Assembly (NCBI GenBank): GCA_009777535.1
Contig: WRLP01000002.1
Span: 101,090 to 165,089 of the forward strand
From: Treponema sp.
Lineage (GTDB): Bacteria; Spirochaetota; Spirochaetia; Treponematales; Breznakiellaceae
DNA: 64,000 nucleotides
Direction of reading: 5' to 3'
The notes beneath the pieces were generated by a model. That model saw only the letters and a list, made by a program, of their open reading frames with translations. It was not told the DNA's origin and did not search any database. Numbering within the stretch: position 1 is the stretch's first letter; each line of letters starts with the position of its first letter. The position numbers were made by a program, and so were the translations under genes. Of this stretch, positions 52,101 to 58,684 are shown piece after piece.

Positions 52101-53168
52101 TTCCCACTGGCTGCCCGCCTCTTCCGTTTCTTTGGCATAACGGCCGGCAAGCCCCTCTGATGCAATGTGGCGCAGGTATGAATCGGCGCTGTCAAAACCG
52201 CCGGGAATATCAAAGTCCGGGAGGTACTTCTTTACTTCCACATCGGCGACTACCGGTACATCAGCCTCGCAGCGCTGCGCTATGCGAACGGTATTGGCAA
52301 TGGCTTCGCCGTATTCTGAGAACAGCGCTGCCATTTCATCGCCGCTTTTAAAATAAAACTGATCTCCGTAATATCTCTTTTTTCTGTTTTCGTCCGAACG
52401 GCGCATTTTTGAGCCGATACAGAGCATAATATCATGGGCTACATAATCATCCTGGTTAAGATAATGCACGTCATTGGTGGCAACAAGAGGAATGCCGGTT
52501 TTTTTTGAAATGGCGGCGAGGCTTTCGTTTATTTCTTTTTGGGAAAGATTTGCACCGCGCAGTTCTCCGGCGGGGATACCATGCTCCTGCAGCTCCAGAT
52601 AAAAGTCGGGATTTCCCTGCTCGTCTTTACCAAAAAGATCACGGTAAAAAACGGCTTTTTTTTCCGCTTCCGGGATTTTTCCGGCCTGAATTAAACGGGG
52701 AATTTCACCCGAAGCGCATGAAGAAAGGGCGATAAGGCCGCCATGATACTTTGATAACAATTCATCATCTACCCTTGGGCGGGAATAAAAACCCTCGGTA
52801 TAGGCAAGGGAGCTCAATCTAATTAAATTAAGATAACCCTCGCGGTTCTTTGCCAGTAAAACAAGGTGAAAGTATTTTTTTTCATTTTCACTGCCCTGTT
52901 TTACAAAACGGGAGCCGGGTGCGACATAGACCTCGCAGCCGATGATGGGCTTTATGGGGCGCTGCCGCCTCTCGTGTGTTCCGTCTGAATTAACTGTTTC
53001 CCTGCATGCGGCAAGAAACTCCATAATTCCGAACATATTGCCGTGGTCCGTCAGCGCCAGGTGGGTCATTCCAAGTTCCTCCGCCCGGTCGGCAAGAGAC
53101 ATTACCGAAACGGCGGCGTCTCTCAGCGAGTAGTCGGAATGAACATGGAGATGAACAAATTCTGTCAT
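49185..53168 (-). CDS. dnaE: DNA polymerase III alpha subunit with a duplicated OB-type domain
   Basis: The replicative polymerase. The 1327-residue protein starts with a PHP domain (FVHLHVHSDYSLRDAA, LALTDHGNMFG), then the C-family palm with the catalytic Asp triad (MPDFDIDFANDGRDDVIEYV, read in parts), the fingers (GRKLEGLNRHESIHAAG region), and helix-hairpin-helix. The C-terminal part holds two OB folds instead of one: one around residues 1035-1115 (GSCILVGMIKNIKIHTTSNG) and one around 1155-1235 (GNYTIVGYIKSLRDFKDRNG), each with an FxxVW repeat (FFTKVWDKY, FFSRVWNEC). It is about 165 residues longer than E. coli DnaE, largely from the second OB fold. The start overlaps the DUF554 stop (ATGA). 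Confidence 0.97.
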   Translation of the reverse strand: MTEFVHLHVHSDYSLRDAAVSVMSLADRAEELGMTHLALTDHGNMFGIMEFLAACRETVNSDGTHERRQRPIKPIIGCEVYVAPGSRFVKQGSENEKKYFHLVLLAKNREGYLNLIRLSSLAYTEGFYSRPRVDDELLSKYHGGLIALSSCASGEIPRLIQAGKIPEAEKKAVFYRDLFGKDEQGNPDFYLELQEHGIPAGELRGANLSQKEINESLAAISKKTGIPLVATNDVHYLNQDDYVAHDIMLCIGSKMRRSDENRKKRYYGDQFYFKSGDEMAALFSEYGEAIANTVRIAQRCEADVPVVADVEVKKYLPDFDIPGGFDSADSYLRHIASEGLAGRYAKETEEAGSQWEEIKKRSEYELDTITGMGFTGYFLIVADFVNWAKRRNIPVGPGRGSGAGSIVAYALGITDIDPLKYNLLFERFLNPERISMPDFDIDFANDGRDDVIEYVTSKYGKERVGQIITFGTLGAKAVIKDVARVLGISIPESEMISNLIPRDPKITLEAAAAGEPKLRELEQDPQYTELFKLARKLEGLNRHESIHAAGIVIGKRPLIDLIPLYQERDDPKTGRSGSIATQYSMNYLEPCGLVKMDLLGLKTLDVIKDTEELIRSRGKEYGNFSVKNIPEDDKSVFKMLCEGKSFEVFQFESDGMINILKQAKPGSIEDLIALNSLYRPGPMENIPRFIDSKNGKKAITYPDPRLEKVLKETYGVIVYQEQVMEVARIIAGYTMAQADLLRRAMGKKKKEILDKEKKSFLEGAAKQGYSPEKAGAIYDMLVPFAGYGFNKSHAAAYSVVAYQTAYLKANFPAEFMAANLTNEIHSQKKEKLSECIDELKKMGIAIDPPDINRSEKLFTVAGGRIVYGFLGIKGLGESTAEIIVRGRNDGPYKSFMDFLDRLDIRAVGKKMIELLVLAGAFDSLGVPRETLHGNLDRTFAYAEKMKEDRLLGQTNLFEDTSESGTAEFEFEEFPAMNPADKFNKENELLGFYISGHPMDEYREIWQKAVKVDLGNPGELKTGSCILVGMIKNIKIHTTSNGNKMAFASISDFNGEIEVTFFTKVWDKYNSNIEAGKVAILRGKIEYQKNREKRSFLADEWIPRQDADSVIREAEAQERKWAAFRDVWLHTADLKSSSLAKAEKGNYTIVGYIKSLRDFKDRNGGDMAFGTLSDYEGDIDIVFFSRVWNECRNLLKVDEVAALKGSIDPENSRNPEKPDFKVTSIADLAQLTRSAGRRAAAGMEPPGFIKGKAAEANSIIHIKLAWGAADCDETLVPLRDFITGNPGTNTVFIHIPLNGGDKIIKTASGIKSTEDFKRCFGVAEAWRE

Positions 53169-53872
53169 GCGGGAGCTGCCAATGCTATAACCGCAAAATA
53201 TAAACAGGGGATAAACATCGCGGGTATCAGATTCGCCACCTTGATTTCTTTTACTCCAAGAAAGTTAAAACCGATGCCGGCAATAATAAGACTGCCTACA
53301 GAGGACATTTCGCGTATCATCTGCGGGCTTAATAAATCCCGAATAGCCATGGAAAACAGCACGATACCGCCTTCATAGAGCAGCACGGGAATAGCGGAAA
53401 AGGCGACGCCAATGCCGAAGGATGCGCCAAAAACAACAGAGATGGTTCCGTCGAGGATTGACTTTATAAAAAGTGTCTGATGATTTCCCTCAAGCCCGCT
53501 TTGAAGAGAGCCCACAATTACCATGGAGCCGGTGCAAAATAGAATTGTAGCGGATACAAACCCTTTGGAAAAACTGCGCTTTCCATCAGCTTCTTCCTTT
53601 ATGTTTAATTTTTTTTCAGCCCACTGCCCCAGCCTGTTAATCCATTTATCAATATTAATAAATTCACCGATAACAGATCCGGCTACCATGCTCATTATCA
53701 GCAAAAGCATGTTTTCGTTTTCAAGCGCACCGCGAATACCCACATAAACAATTGAAAGCCCTATAGCTTTTTTTATTATGTCTTCGATGCGATCCGGAAT
53801 TCCCTTTACCAGGAATGTTCCTATTACGGAAAAAATAATTATCGTAAGAGCATTAACAACAGGTCCTAACAT
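53165..53872 (-). CDS. DUF554 membrane protein
   Basis: A 235-residue polytopic protein (about seven segments) of the DUF554 (YdfK/YqgA-like) family; function unknown. The start MLGPVVNALTIIIFSVIGTF fits the family N-terminus, and the middle FCTGSMVIVGSLQSGLEGNHQTLFIKSILDGT (in parts) is the family core motif. A frame from 53905 would add 11 residues but its upstream lacks signals, while ATG 53872 has a consensus promoter nine bases before it. It heads the dnaE-yggT-recG operon, an odd place for such a gene. Confidence 0.88.
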   Translation of the reverse strand: MLGPVVNALTIIIFSVIGTFLVKGIPDRIEDIIKKAIGLSIVYVGIRGALENENMLLLIMSMVAGSVIGEFINIDKWINRLGQWAEKKLNIKEEADGKRSFSKGFVSATILFCTGSMVIVGSLQSGLEGNHQTLFIKSILDGTISVVFGASFGIGVAFSAIPVLLYEGGIVLFSMAIRDLLSPQMIREMSSVGSLIIAGIGFNFLGVKEIKVANLIPAMFIPCLYFAVIALAAPA

Positions 53873-53881
53873 GATATTTCC

Positions 53882-53910
53882 ATTGTATATGTTGGCGGCG
53901 CCCATGACAA
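53882..53910 (-). promoter_or_regulatory. Promoter of DUF554-dnaE-yggT-recG
   Basis: Minus strand TTGTCA (53905-53910, 5/6), 17-bp spacer, TACAAT (53882-53887, 5/6), ending 9 bases before the ATG at 53872. Its -35 lies on the same bases as the -35 of the divergent gene. Confidence 0.6.
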
Positions 53911-53933
53911 GATACGCCGTTTTACTGTAAAAT
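53904..53933 (+). promoter_or_regulatory. Promoter of the PAP2-like gene
   Basis: ATGACA (53904-53909, 5/6), 18-bp spacer, TAAAAT (53928-53933, 5/6), ending 7 bases before the ATG at 53941. It shares its -35 with the divergent promoter, so the two polymerases would compete. Confidence 0.55.
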
Positions 53934-53940
53934 AAAGCAG

Positions 53941-54864
53941 ATGTACATAAAAAACAGTGTTTACAGCGAAAATCCGGCTTACGCCATTATTAAGACATTC
54001 TCCGTATCTTCCCTGCGTTCGGCATTTCTGGGCTGTGTTTCATCAATCTTTTTTAATTTTTTCTTTCGGCAGTACAGGGCGGTTTTATTGAAAGGCAGAG
54101 TTCCCGTCAGCAGCGTGGATCACCCGCTTGATGAAAAAATTCCGTTTGTGCCGGCATGGATAACAATTTATCTTGATTTTGTAGCCTATTGGGTAAGACT
54201 TGTTTCATTTCTTCTTCGCAACTGGCGGCACCGCTCTTACAATATAGTAAATGAATTTGTTGCTTCAATCGGGAAACTATATGCGTTTGCCGCGCAAACC
54301 TACAGGAAAAATTTTTCCACAACCAAAAGGCCTTTTTATATCGCCCGCCCGCGCTTTTTTTTAATTCATCTTGTCGACCCTCACCTGATGTGCATTCCCA
54401 GCCTTCACATAATGGTTGTTATTCACACCTATACCATGTTCAGCCACATCGCCCGTATGTTAGGTGAAGAAGAAATATTATCGAAGCAGCTTGTTGAAAT
54501 GAAACAGGGGGCGATGGCAATAAGCCAGGCAATTCTTTATGTAAAACAGCACAGTGTTAACTGCGTGGCCGCCGGTATGTATGCCATGACATGCTTTGAC
54601 CCGGTTCGTTTTTCAGCGGCGGAAGCCGAAAACTTTATCTCGCTGCTTTTTGGAAAAGCCCCCGCCGCTAATGAAAACCTAAAAATTCCACGAGGCAGCA
54701 GGGTACACCCTTCCGCCTCGCCTTCTACCATGCTGCCTGCCGATGTCCAGGCTGAGATAAGGTCGCATATTTTGACACTGTACCGGCGCTTTCTATCCGA
54801 AAAAAGAGAAGATAGGCACTGGAGCGAACCCCTGCTTAATTTTATGTTTCCATTGAGAAAGTAA
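53941..54864 (+). CDS. PAP2-like membrane protein with altered third motif
   Basis: A 307-residue protein. The middle contains CIPSLHIMVVIHTY, which matches the PSLH motif of the inositol-phosphotransferase type of PAP2 domain, and later KQHSVNCVAAGM, which lines up with KQHxxxDxxAG. In that motif the usual Asp seems to be Cys. Several hydrophobic segments (about 25-45, 75-100, 140-175) fit a membrane enzyme. The C-terminal 70 residues are hydrophilic. A role in lipid phosphate or phosphoinositide head-group chemistry is possible but unproven. It converges on the rqcH-like gene with a palindrome between them. Confidence 0.6.
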   Translation: MYIKNSVYSENPAYAIIKTFSVSSLRSAFLGCVSSIFFNFFFRQYRAVLLKGRVPVSSVDHPLDEKIPFVPAWITIYLDFVAYWVRLVSFLLRNWRHRSYNIVNEFVASIGKLYAFAAQTYRKNFSTTKRPFYIARPRFFLIHLVDPHLMCIPSLHIMVVIHTYTMFSHIARMLGEEEILSKQLVEMKQGAMAISQAILYVKQHSVNCVAAGMYAMTCFDPVRFSAAEAENFISLLFGKAPAANENLKIPRGSRVHPSASPSTMLPADVQAEIRSHILTLYRRFLSEKREDRHWSEPLLNFMFPLRK

Positions 54865-54915
54865 GCTTTCCAAACAGTTATATGCACCTTACACCAAAAT
54901 ATTTACAAATTTATT

Positions 54916-54982
54916 ACCACTAACCTCACGAACCATCACGAACTTATTGTTGGGGTTGGTGATGTTAGTGTGGTTCGTGGTT
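54916..54982. repeat. Imperfect palindrome between convergent PAP2-like and rqcH genes
   Basis: Arms at 54916-54943 (ACCACTAACCTCACGAACC and onward) and 54955-54982 are near-reverse complements with one indel. The units have a period of about 9-10 (ACCACTAAC, CTCACGAAC, CATCACGAAC). It resembles in build, not in exact sequence, the palindrome at 11995-12130, which also lies between convergent genes; both end in CGTGGTTAAA. Confidence 0.7.
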
Positions 54983-55009
54983 AAAAAAACCGAACCGATA
55001 TAATGGACT

Positions 55010-56407
55010 TTAATTCACCACCCGGCAGGTTTCAAGGGAGCGCAGGCGCCCCTGATCCAGTTTTATGTGCAAATTTTTTTCCTGTGTCGGAATTACCAGC
55101 CCTTTGGGGCCGTCCTTTGCGCGGCGCAGGTACTTTACATGCGTGTAAAAAAGGTCGCCTTCGCCGCTGTTTCTGCCCTTTGAATAAAAAATGGCAAGGT
55201 TTCCGGCATCGAGCATTATTTCCAGCGGGAAAGTTTTGCCTGAACGCTGCTTTATGAAGACATAGGAGCCGTGAAAATCCCTGGCGTGAAGCCACAGATC
55301 GTTTCCCTTTACATGACGGCGGAGCAGCTCGTCATTTTCCTGCGCGTCCCTTCCGACAATTATCAGCCAGTCCCCTCGCCTGAAAGAAATGCCCGGTCTT
55401 TTTTTCTCCTTTACGGCGGTTGGAATAAGCCTTGTAGATTTAAGAAGCTTTGCCAGTATCAGCGGATTGGTTTCGGCAAGTAGTTTTTGATAACGGCTCT
55501 CAAGATCTGCCATCTCTTTTTCGCCAGAGGTAATTTCGCTGCGGATATCGGCAAGCCCGCTTTTTGCCTTCCTGTACTGCTCATAATAAAGCCCCGCCTG
55601 GGCGGACGGGCTCTTTAGAGGATCAAGTTTTATCCGCATTTTTTCCTGAGTTTCTAACCAAAGATCGCCTTTTTTAATTAAACTTAAATTTGAAAGGATT
55701 ACGTCCCCGTATTCTTTAAGCTTGTCCGCATCAGAAAACTCAGCTTCCTTGTCCTTGAGCCTTTCCAGCGCTGCGCTTATTCTGGCCAGGCTCCCTTCAT
55801 AATTGCGCCTAGCCTGTTCCCGCAGCGCTTCCAGCGAAAGAGCGCCGCCCTGCGAAGAATAAAAATCATCAATTTTTTTGTTAAATGATCCTTCGCCGGG
55901 AATATCCCGCACTTCATAATTTCGTGCGGTTGTATTTTCATTCTCCCGGCTCTCCGGCGCATAAACACCCCCGGTAATTTCGCTCTTTTTGGGCAGGCGA
56001 CGCATCGCGTCGAGAATATAGGCGTTTTCATCGGTAACGATAAAGTTCGCAGCATTTGACCAGAGCCTTAAATAAAGCCTGAACTGCCTGCCCCCGCGGC
56101 GTACCAAAAGCCGTACAATGCGGTCGTCTCCAAGCTGCCGCGCTTCTTCGATCCAGCCATTCACGATTTTTGAATTCAAAAACTCTGCGAAACGCAGGGG
56201 CTTGCCGCTTTTTGGAAAAGCTTTGAATGTTTCATGAAGACGGCATGCACCGCCTGTTAGGGAGACAAGAAGCTGCCTTGTTACTCCCTTTTTGTGCAGC
56301 CTTAAAATAACGACATCGTATGCGCTTTGCACGGCATTTTGGATTTGAGATCCTTCCAGCCCCAGTTCTTCGAGAACAAGATTTATTTCTTTCCAGTTTA
56401 GAGACAT
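55010..56407 (-). CDS. rqcH: NFACT-family protein (RqcH-like ribosome quality control factor)
   Basis: A 465-residue NFACT protein. RqcH binds stalled 50S subunits and adds C-terminal alanine tails. The N-terminal NFACT-N domain (about 1-140) has QLLVSLTGGACRLHET and the DR pair in GDDRIVRLL, the residues needed for tailing in B. subtilis RqcH. A coiled coil follows (about 190-320), then NFACT-R (about 340-465) with WLHARDFHGSYVFIK and GLVIPTQEKNLHIK. It is about 100 residues shorter than B. subtilis RqcH; the helix-hairpin-helix part between NFACT-N and the coiled coil is reduced or absent. It starts 17 bases from the divergent GH3 gene. Confidence 0.88.
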   Translation of the reverse strand: MSLNWKEINLVLEELGLEGSQIQNAVQSAYDVVILRLHKKGVTRQLLVSLTGGACRLHETFKAFPKSGKPLRFAEFLNSKIVNGWIEEARQLGDDRIVRLLVRRGGRQFRLYLRLWSNAANFIVTDENAYILDAMRRLPKKSEITGGVYAPESRENENTTARNYEVRDIPGEGSFNKKIDDFYSSQGGALSLEALREQARRNYEGSLARISAALERLKDKEAEFSDADKLKEYGDVILSNLSLIKKGDLWLETQEKMRIKLDPLKSPSAQAGLYYEQYRKAKSGLADIRSEITSGEKEMADLESRYQKLLAETNPLILAKLLKSTRLIPTAVKEKKRPGISFRRGDWLIIVGRDAQENDELLRRHVKGNDLWLHARDFHGSYVFIKQRSGKTFPLEIMLDAGNLAIFYSKGRNSGEGDLFYTHVKYLRRAKDGPKGLVIPTQEKNLHIKLDQGRLRSLETCRVVN

Positions 56408-56412
56408 GGGAA

Positions 56413-56419
56413 TAGAATA
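56413..56419. promoter_or_regulatory. Overlapping back-to-back -10 elements of rqcH and the GH3 gene
   Basis: The heptamer TAGAATA reads TAGAAT on the plus strand (56413-56418, 6 bases before the GH3 ATG) and TATTCT on the minus strand (56414-56419, 6 bases before the rqcH ATG). The plus-strand -35 candidate is TTTCCA (56390-56395). The two start codons are only 17 bases apart, so one near-symmetric site may serve both genes, both leaderless. Confidence 0.5.
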
Positions 56420-56424
56420 CCACT

Positions 56425-57639
56425 ATGAAGTATACTGATTCCATGTGCAGGCGACGCCCATTTTTACCATTGTTGTTTATACTGCTTTCCGCGGGCAATG
56501 CGAGCGTGAACAATGATACCGCCACCGAAATTCCGCAAGCCGCTCCTGCCCCGCAGATCGATACGGAAGAAATTTTTGCCCGGCACATTGTTTCCTCCAT
56601 GGACGACCGTCTGCTTGCTGCCCAGGTGTTAATATGCGGCGTTAACGGAAGGGGAACCCTTTCTGATAACATGAAAATATTGCTCTCCGAGTGTCCTGCG
56701 GGGACGCTGATTTTTTTTCGTTATAATCTTGATACAGAAACTGATGAAATACGCAGTTTTCTTGCAGAAAGTACGCTGTTTATCGTGGAAAAATCGGGTG
56801 TCCCACCCTTTCTAGCCGTTGATCATGAAGGCGGTAACGTTAACCGTTTCCCGCGTACGGTTAACAGGCTGCCTGCCGCCCTTTCCTACTGGGAACTGTC
56901 CAAAAGTACAGGCTGGAGCAGGGCTATCGAAAAAATCGAAAACGATGCCTTTGATTCAAGCAGAGAAATCAGCGCTCTTGGTTTTAACCTGAATTTTGCT
57001 CCTGTGGCGGAATACCAAAATGATAACAACCGCGTTTTTCTTGGCAGCCGTTCATACGGGCCCGATCCGGTTTTTGCCGCCCTTGCATCTGCCGCCTTTA
57101 TCAGGGGAATGGAAAGGGCGGGCATACTCTGCGCGGCAAAACATTTCCCCTCCAGCGCCGGCGCCGATCCGCATTACCACCCTTCGATATTAAAAGGGGA
57201 CAGAGCTGATTTGGACAGACTTGCCTACCCCTTTGCCCTGCTCACCGGCGCCGGCGCCAGAGCGATAATGGTTTCACATTCGGTTGTTCCGGAAATAGAC
57301 GGCGAAATTGCAAGCCTTTCAGAAAAAGTTATGGGCGGCTGGCTAAGGCGGGATTTGGGCTTCCGGGGCATTATTATAAGCGATGATTTTTCCATGGCTG
57401 CCGGCCGTACCAATACAGTAACCGGTGAAGTCCTAAGTCCGGCCGCCGCGGCAATTCGCTCCTTGAATGCAGGCTCGGATATGATATTTGTCTGGCCTTA
57501 TGATATTAGAAATACCCACAGAATGCTTGTTTCCGCTCTGGAAGACGGAAGGCTTTCGCGCCAAAGAGTTCAGGAGGCGGCGACCAGGATACTTACAGAG
57601 AAAATCCGTATGGGTTTGATTGAGCCGATCAATGATTAG
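56425..57639 (+). CDS. GH3 beta-N-acetylhexosaminidase-like exported protein
   Basis: A 404-residue glycoside hydrolase of family 3, closest to NagZ-type beta-N-acetylglucosaminidases that recycle peptidoglycan. The N-terminus (CRRRPFLPLLFILLSAGNAS) is a signal peptide or anchor, so unlike cytosolic NagZ it is exported. The catalytic Asp nucleophile is in IIISDDFSMAA. The His/Asp loop that serves as acid/base in NagZ (KHFPGHGxxxxDSH) appears here as KHFPSSAGADPHYHP, with the Asp-x-His kept but GHG changed to SSA. AVDHEGGNVNRFP is the substrate-binding part. The first ATG or the one at 56443 could be used. It overlaps the transporter gene at the 3' end by 11 bases. Confidence 0.88.
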   Translation: MKYTDSMCRRRPFLPLLFILLSAGNASVNNDTATEIPQAAPAPQIDTEEIFARHIVSSMDDRLLAAQVLICGVNGRGTLSDNMKILLSECPAGTLIFFRYNLDTETDEIRSFLAESTLFIVEKSGVPPFLAVDHEGGNVNRFPRTVNRLPAALSYWELSKSTGWSRAIEKIENDAFDSSREISALGFNLNFAPVAEYQNDNNRVFLGSRSYGPDPVFAALASAAFIRGMERAGILCAAKHFPSSAGADPHYHPSILKGDRADLDRLAYPFALLTGAGARAIMVSHSVVPEIDGEIASLSEKVMGGWLRRDLGFRGIIISDDFSMAAGRTNTVTGEVLSPAAAAIRSLNAGSDMIFVWPYDIRNTHRMLVSALEDGRLSRQRVQEAATRILTEKIRMGLIEPIND

Positions 57640-58600
57640 CTGTTCCCCGCTTGCGCAAAAACAGTTTCCCCATGATTGCCGCAATACTTTGCTGCAACAT
57701 AACGCTTAAAAGCGTGGGCAGAACCGCCGCTTCCGGGAAAAAAGCGACCGCAATCGTCATTACTGCGCTGTTGTTCCTCAGGCCACCTGCAATAATCATG
57801 GTTATATCTTTCGGATAACGGCATTTTCCCAGAACAGTGGTAAATTTTATCACCAAAAAACCGGTAATAGTCAACACAAAGGTAAGCACCGCCGTTTTCC
57901 AGATAATGGGATTTGCAAAATTAATCCCCGGCGCGATAATCGAGGCGTTAGTTGCAATAACACTTAACATGCACAGTTTCGCAGCTGGGTCAAGGTACGG
58001 GCAGATTATTTCGGGCGCTTTTCTGCGGCTTGCTTCGTTAATGGTTACTCCGGCAATTGTGGGAATTACAATCATAAATAAAAGTGATATAGCTATACCG
58101 CTCATATTCATTGTAACTTTCGCGCCCATTAAAATTGAAATACTCAGCGGAACGACTACGGGCGCCAGAAGGGTATCAAGCAATATCAGGGTAAGGCACA
58201 GAGCCATGTCCCCCTTGAAGATCGAAGCCCAAATAAAACCGGTAACCGCGGTAGGGCCGGCGAACAGTAAAACAAAACCGGAAACAACATCAGGATTTTT
58301 AATGAAAAGGGAAGATGCGAGCATTGCCACAACCGGCATAAGTATATGCGCTGAAACAAAAAACAGCAGAATTGGCAGCGGACTGCGTACCGCCGCGCCC
58401 AATTGGCCGGCAGTTAGTTTTAACGCGCCGGAAAATGTCATTATGCCAAAAAGCCATGGAATATAGGGGCGCAGATTTATAAATACCGAAGGCAGAAGAA
58501 AACCCAGCACAATACTCATGGGTACTATCACAGGCAAAAAAAGCTCGAGAATATGGTTTATACTACGCGGAATGTCCGTACTTTTTTGTGTATGAGGCAT
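57629..58600 (-). CDS. Bile acid/sodium symporter (BASS)-like transporter
   Basis: A 323-residue protein with about ten membrane segments. The look is that of the BASS/arsenite-permease-like fold: FAGPTAVTGFIWASIFKGDMALCLTLILLDTLLAPVVVP (in parts) carries the crossing segment motif, and ITMIIAGGLRNNSAVMTIAVAFFP the second (GGLRNN). Members move organic acids or pantoate with sodium; the substrate is unknown. A good ribosome-binding site (GGGAGG) precedes the ATG. A terminator for the next gene upstream lies 36-70 bases away. Confidence 0.85.
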   Translation of the reverse strand: MPHTQKSTDIPRSINHILELFLPVIVPMSIVLGFLLPSVFINLRPYIPWLFGIMTFSGALKLTAGQLGAAVRSPLPILLFFVSAHILMPVVAMLASSLFIKNPDVVSGFVLLFAGPTAVTGFIWASIFKGDMALCLTLILLDTLLAPVVVPLSISILMGAKVTMNMSGIAISLLFMIVIPTIAGVTINEASRRKAPEIICPYLDPAAKLCMLSVIATNASIIAPGINFANPIIWKTAVLTFVLTITGFLVIKFTTVLGKCRYPKDITMIIAGGLRNNSAVMTIAVAFFPEAAVLPTLLSVMLQQSIAAIMGKLFLRKRGTANH

Positions 58601-58635
58601 AACAATCCTCCCGCCTGTTTTCCGGACAACCCTAT

Positions 58636-58670
58636 TAAAAAAGGCTGCCCCTTGGGACAGCCCTTTTTAA
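58636..58670 (-). terminator. Rho-independent terminator after the Ig-repeat gene
   Basis: Minus strand AAAAAGGGCTGTCCC, short loop, GGGGCAGCC, TTTTTT: a stem of about nine pairs with one mismatch, followed by six T residues. The A run on the other side means it could also work for plus-strand transcripts. It ends the 58685-63583 gene and separates it from the transporter gene. Confidence 0.85.
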
Positions 58671-58684
58671 TTTTTAATCAACCA

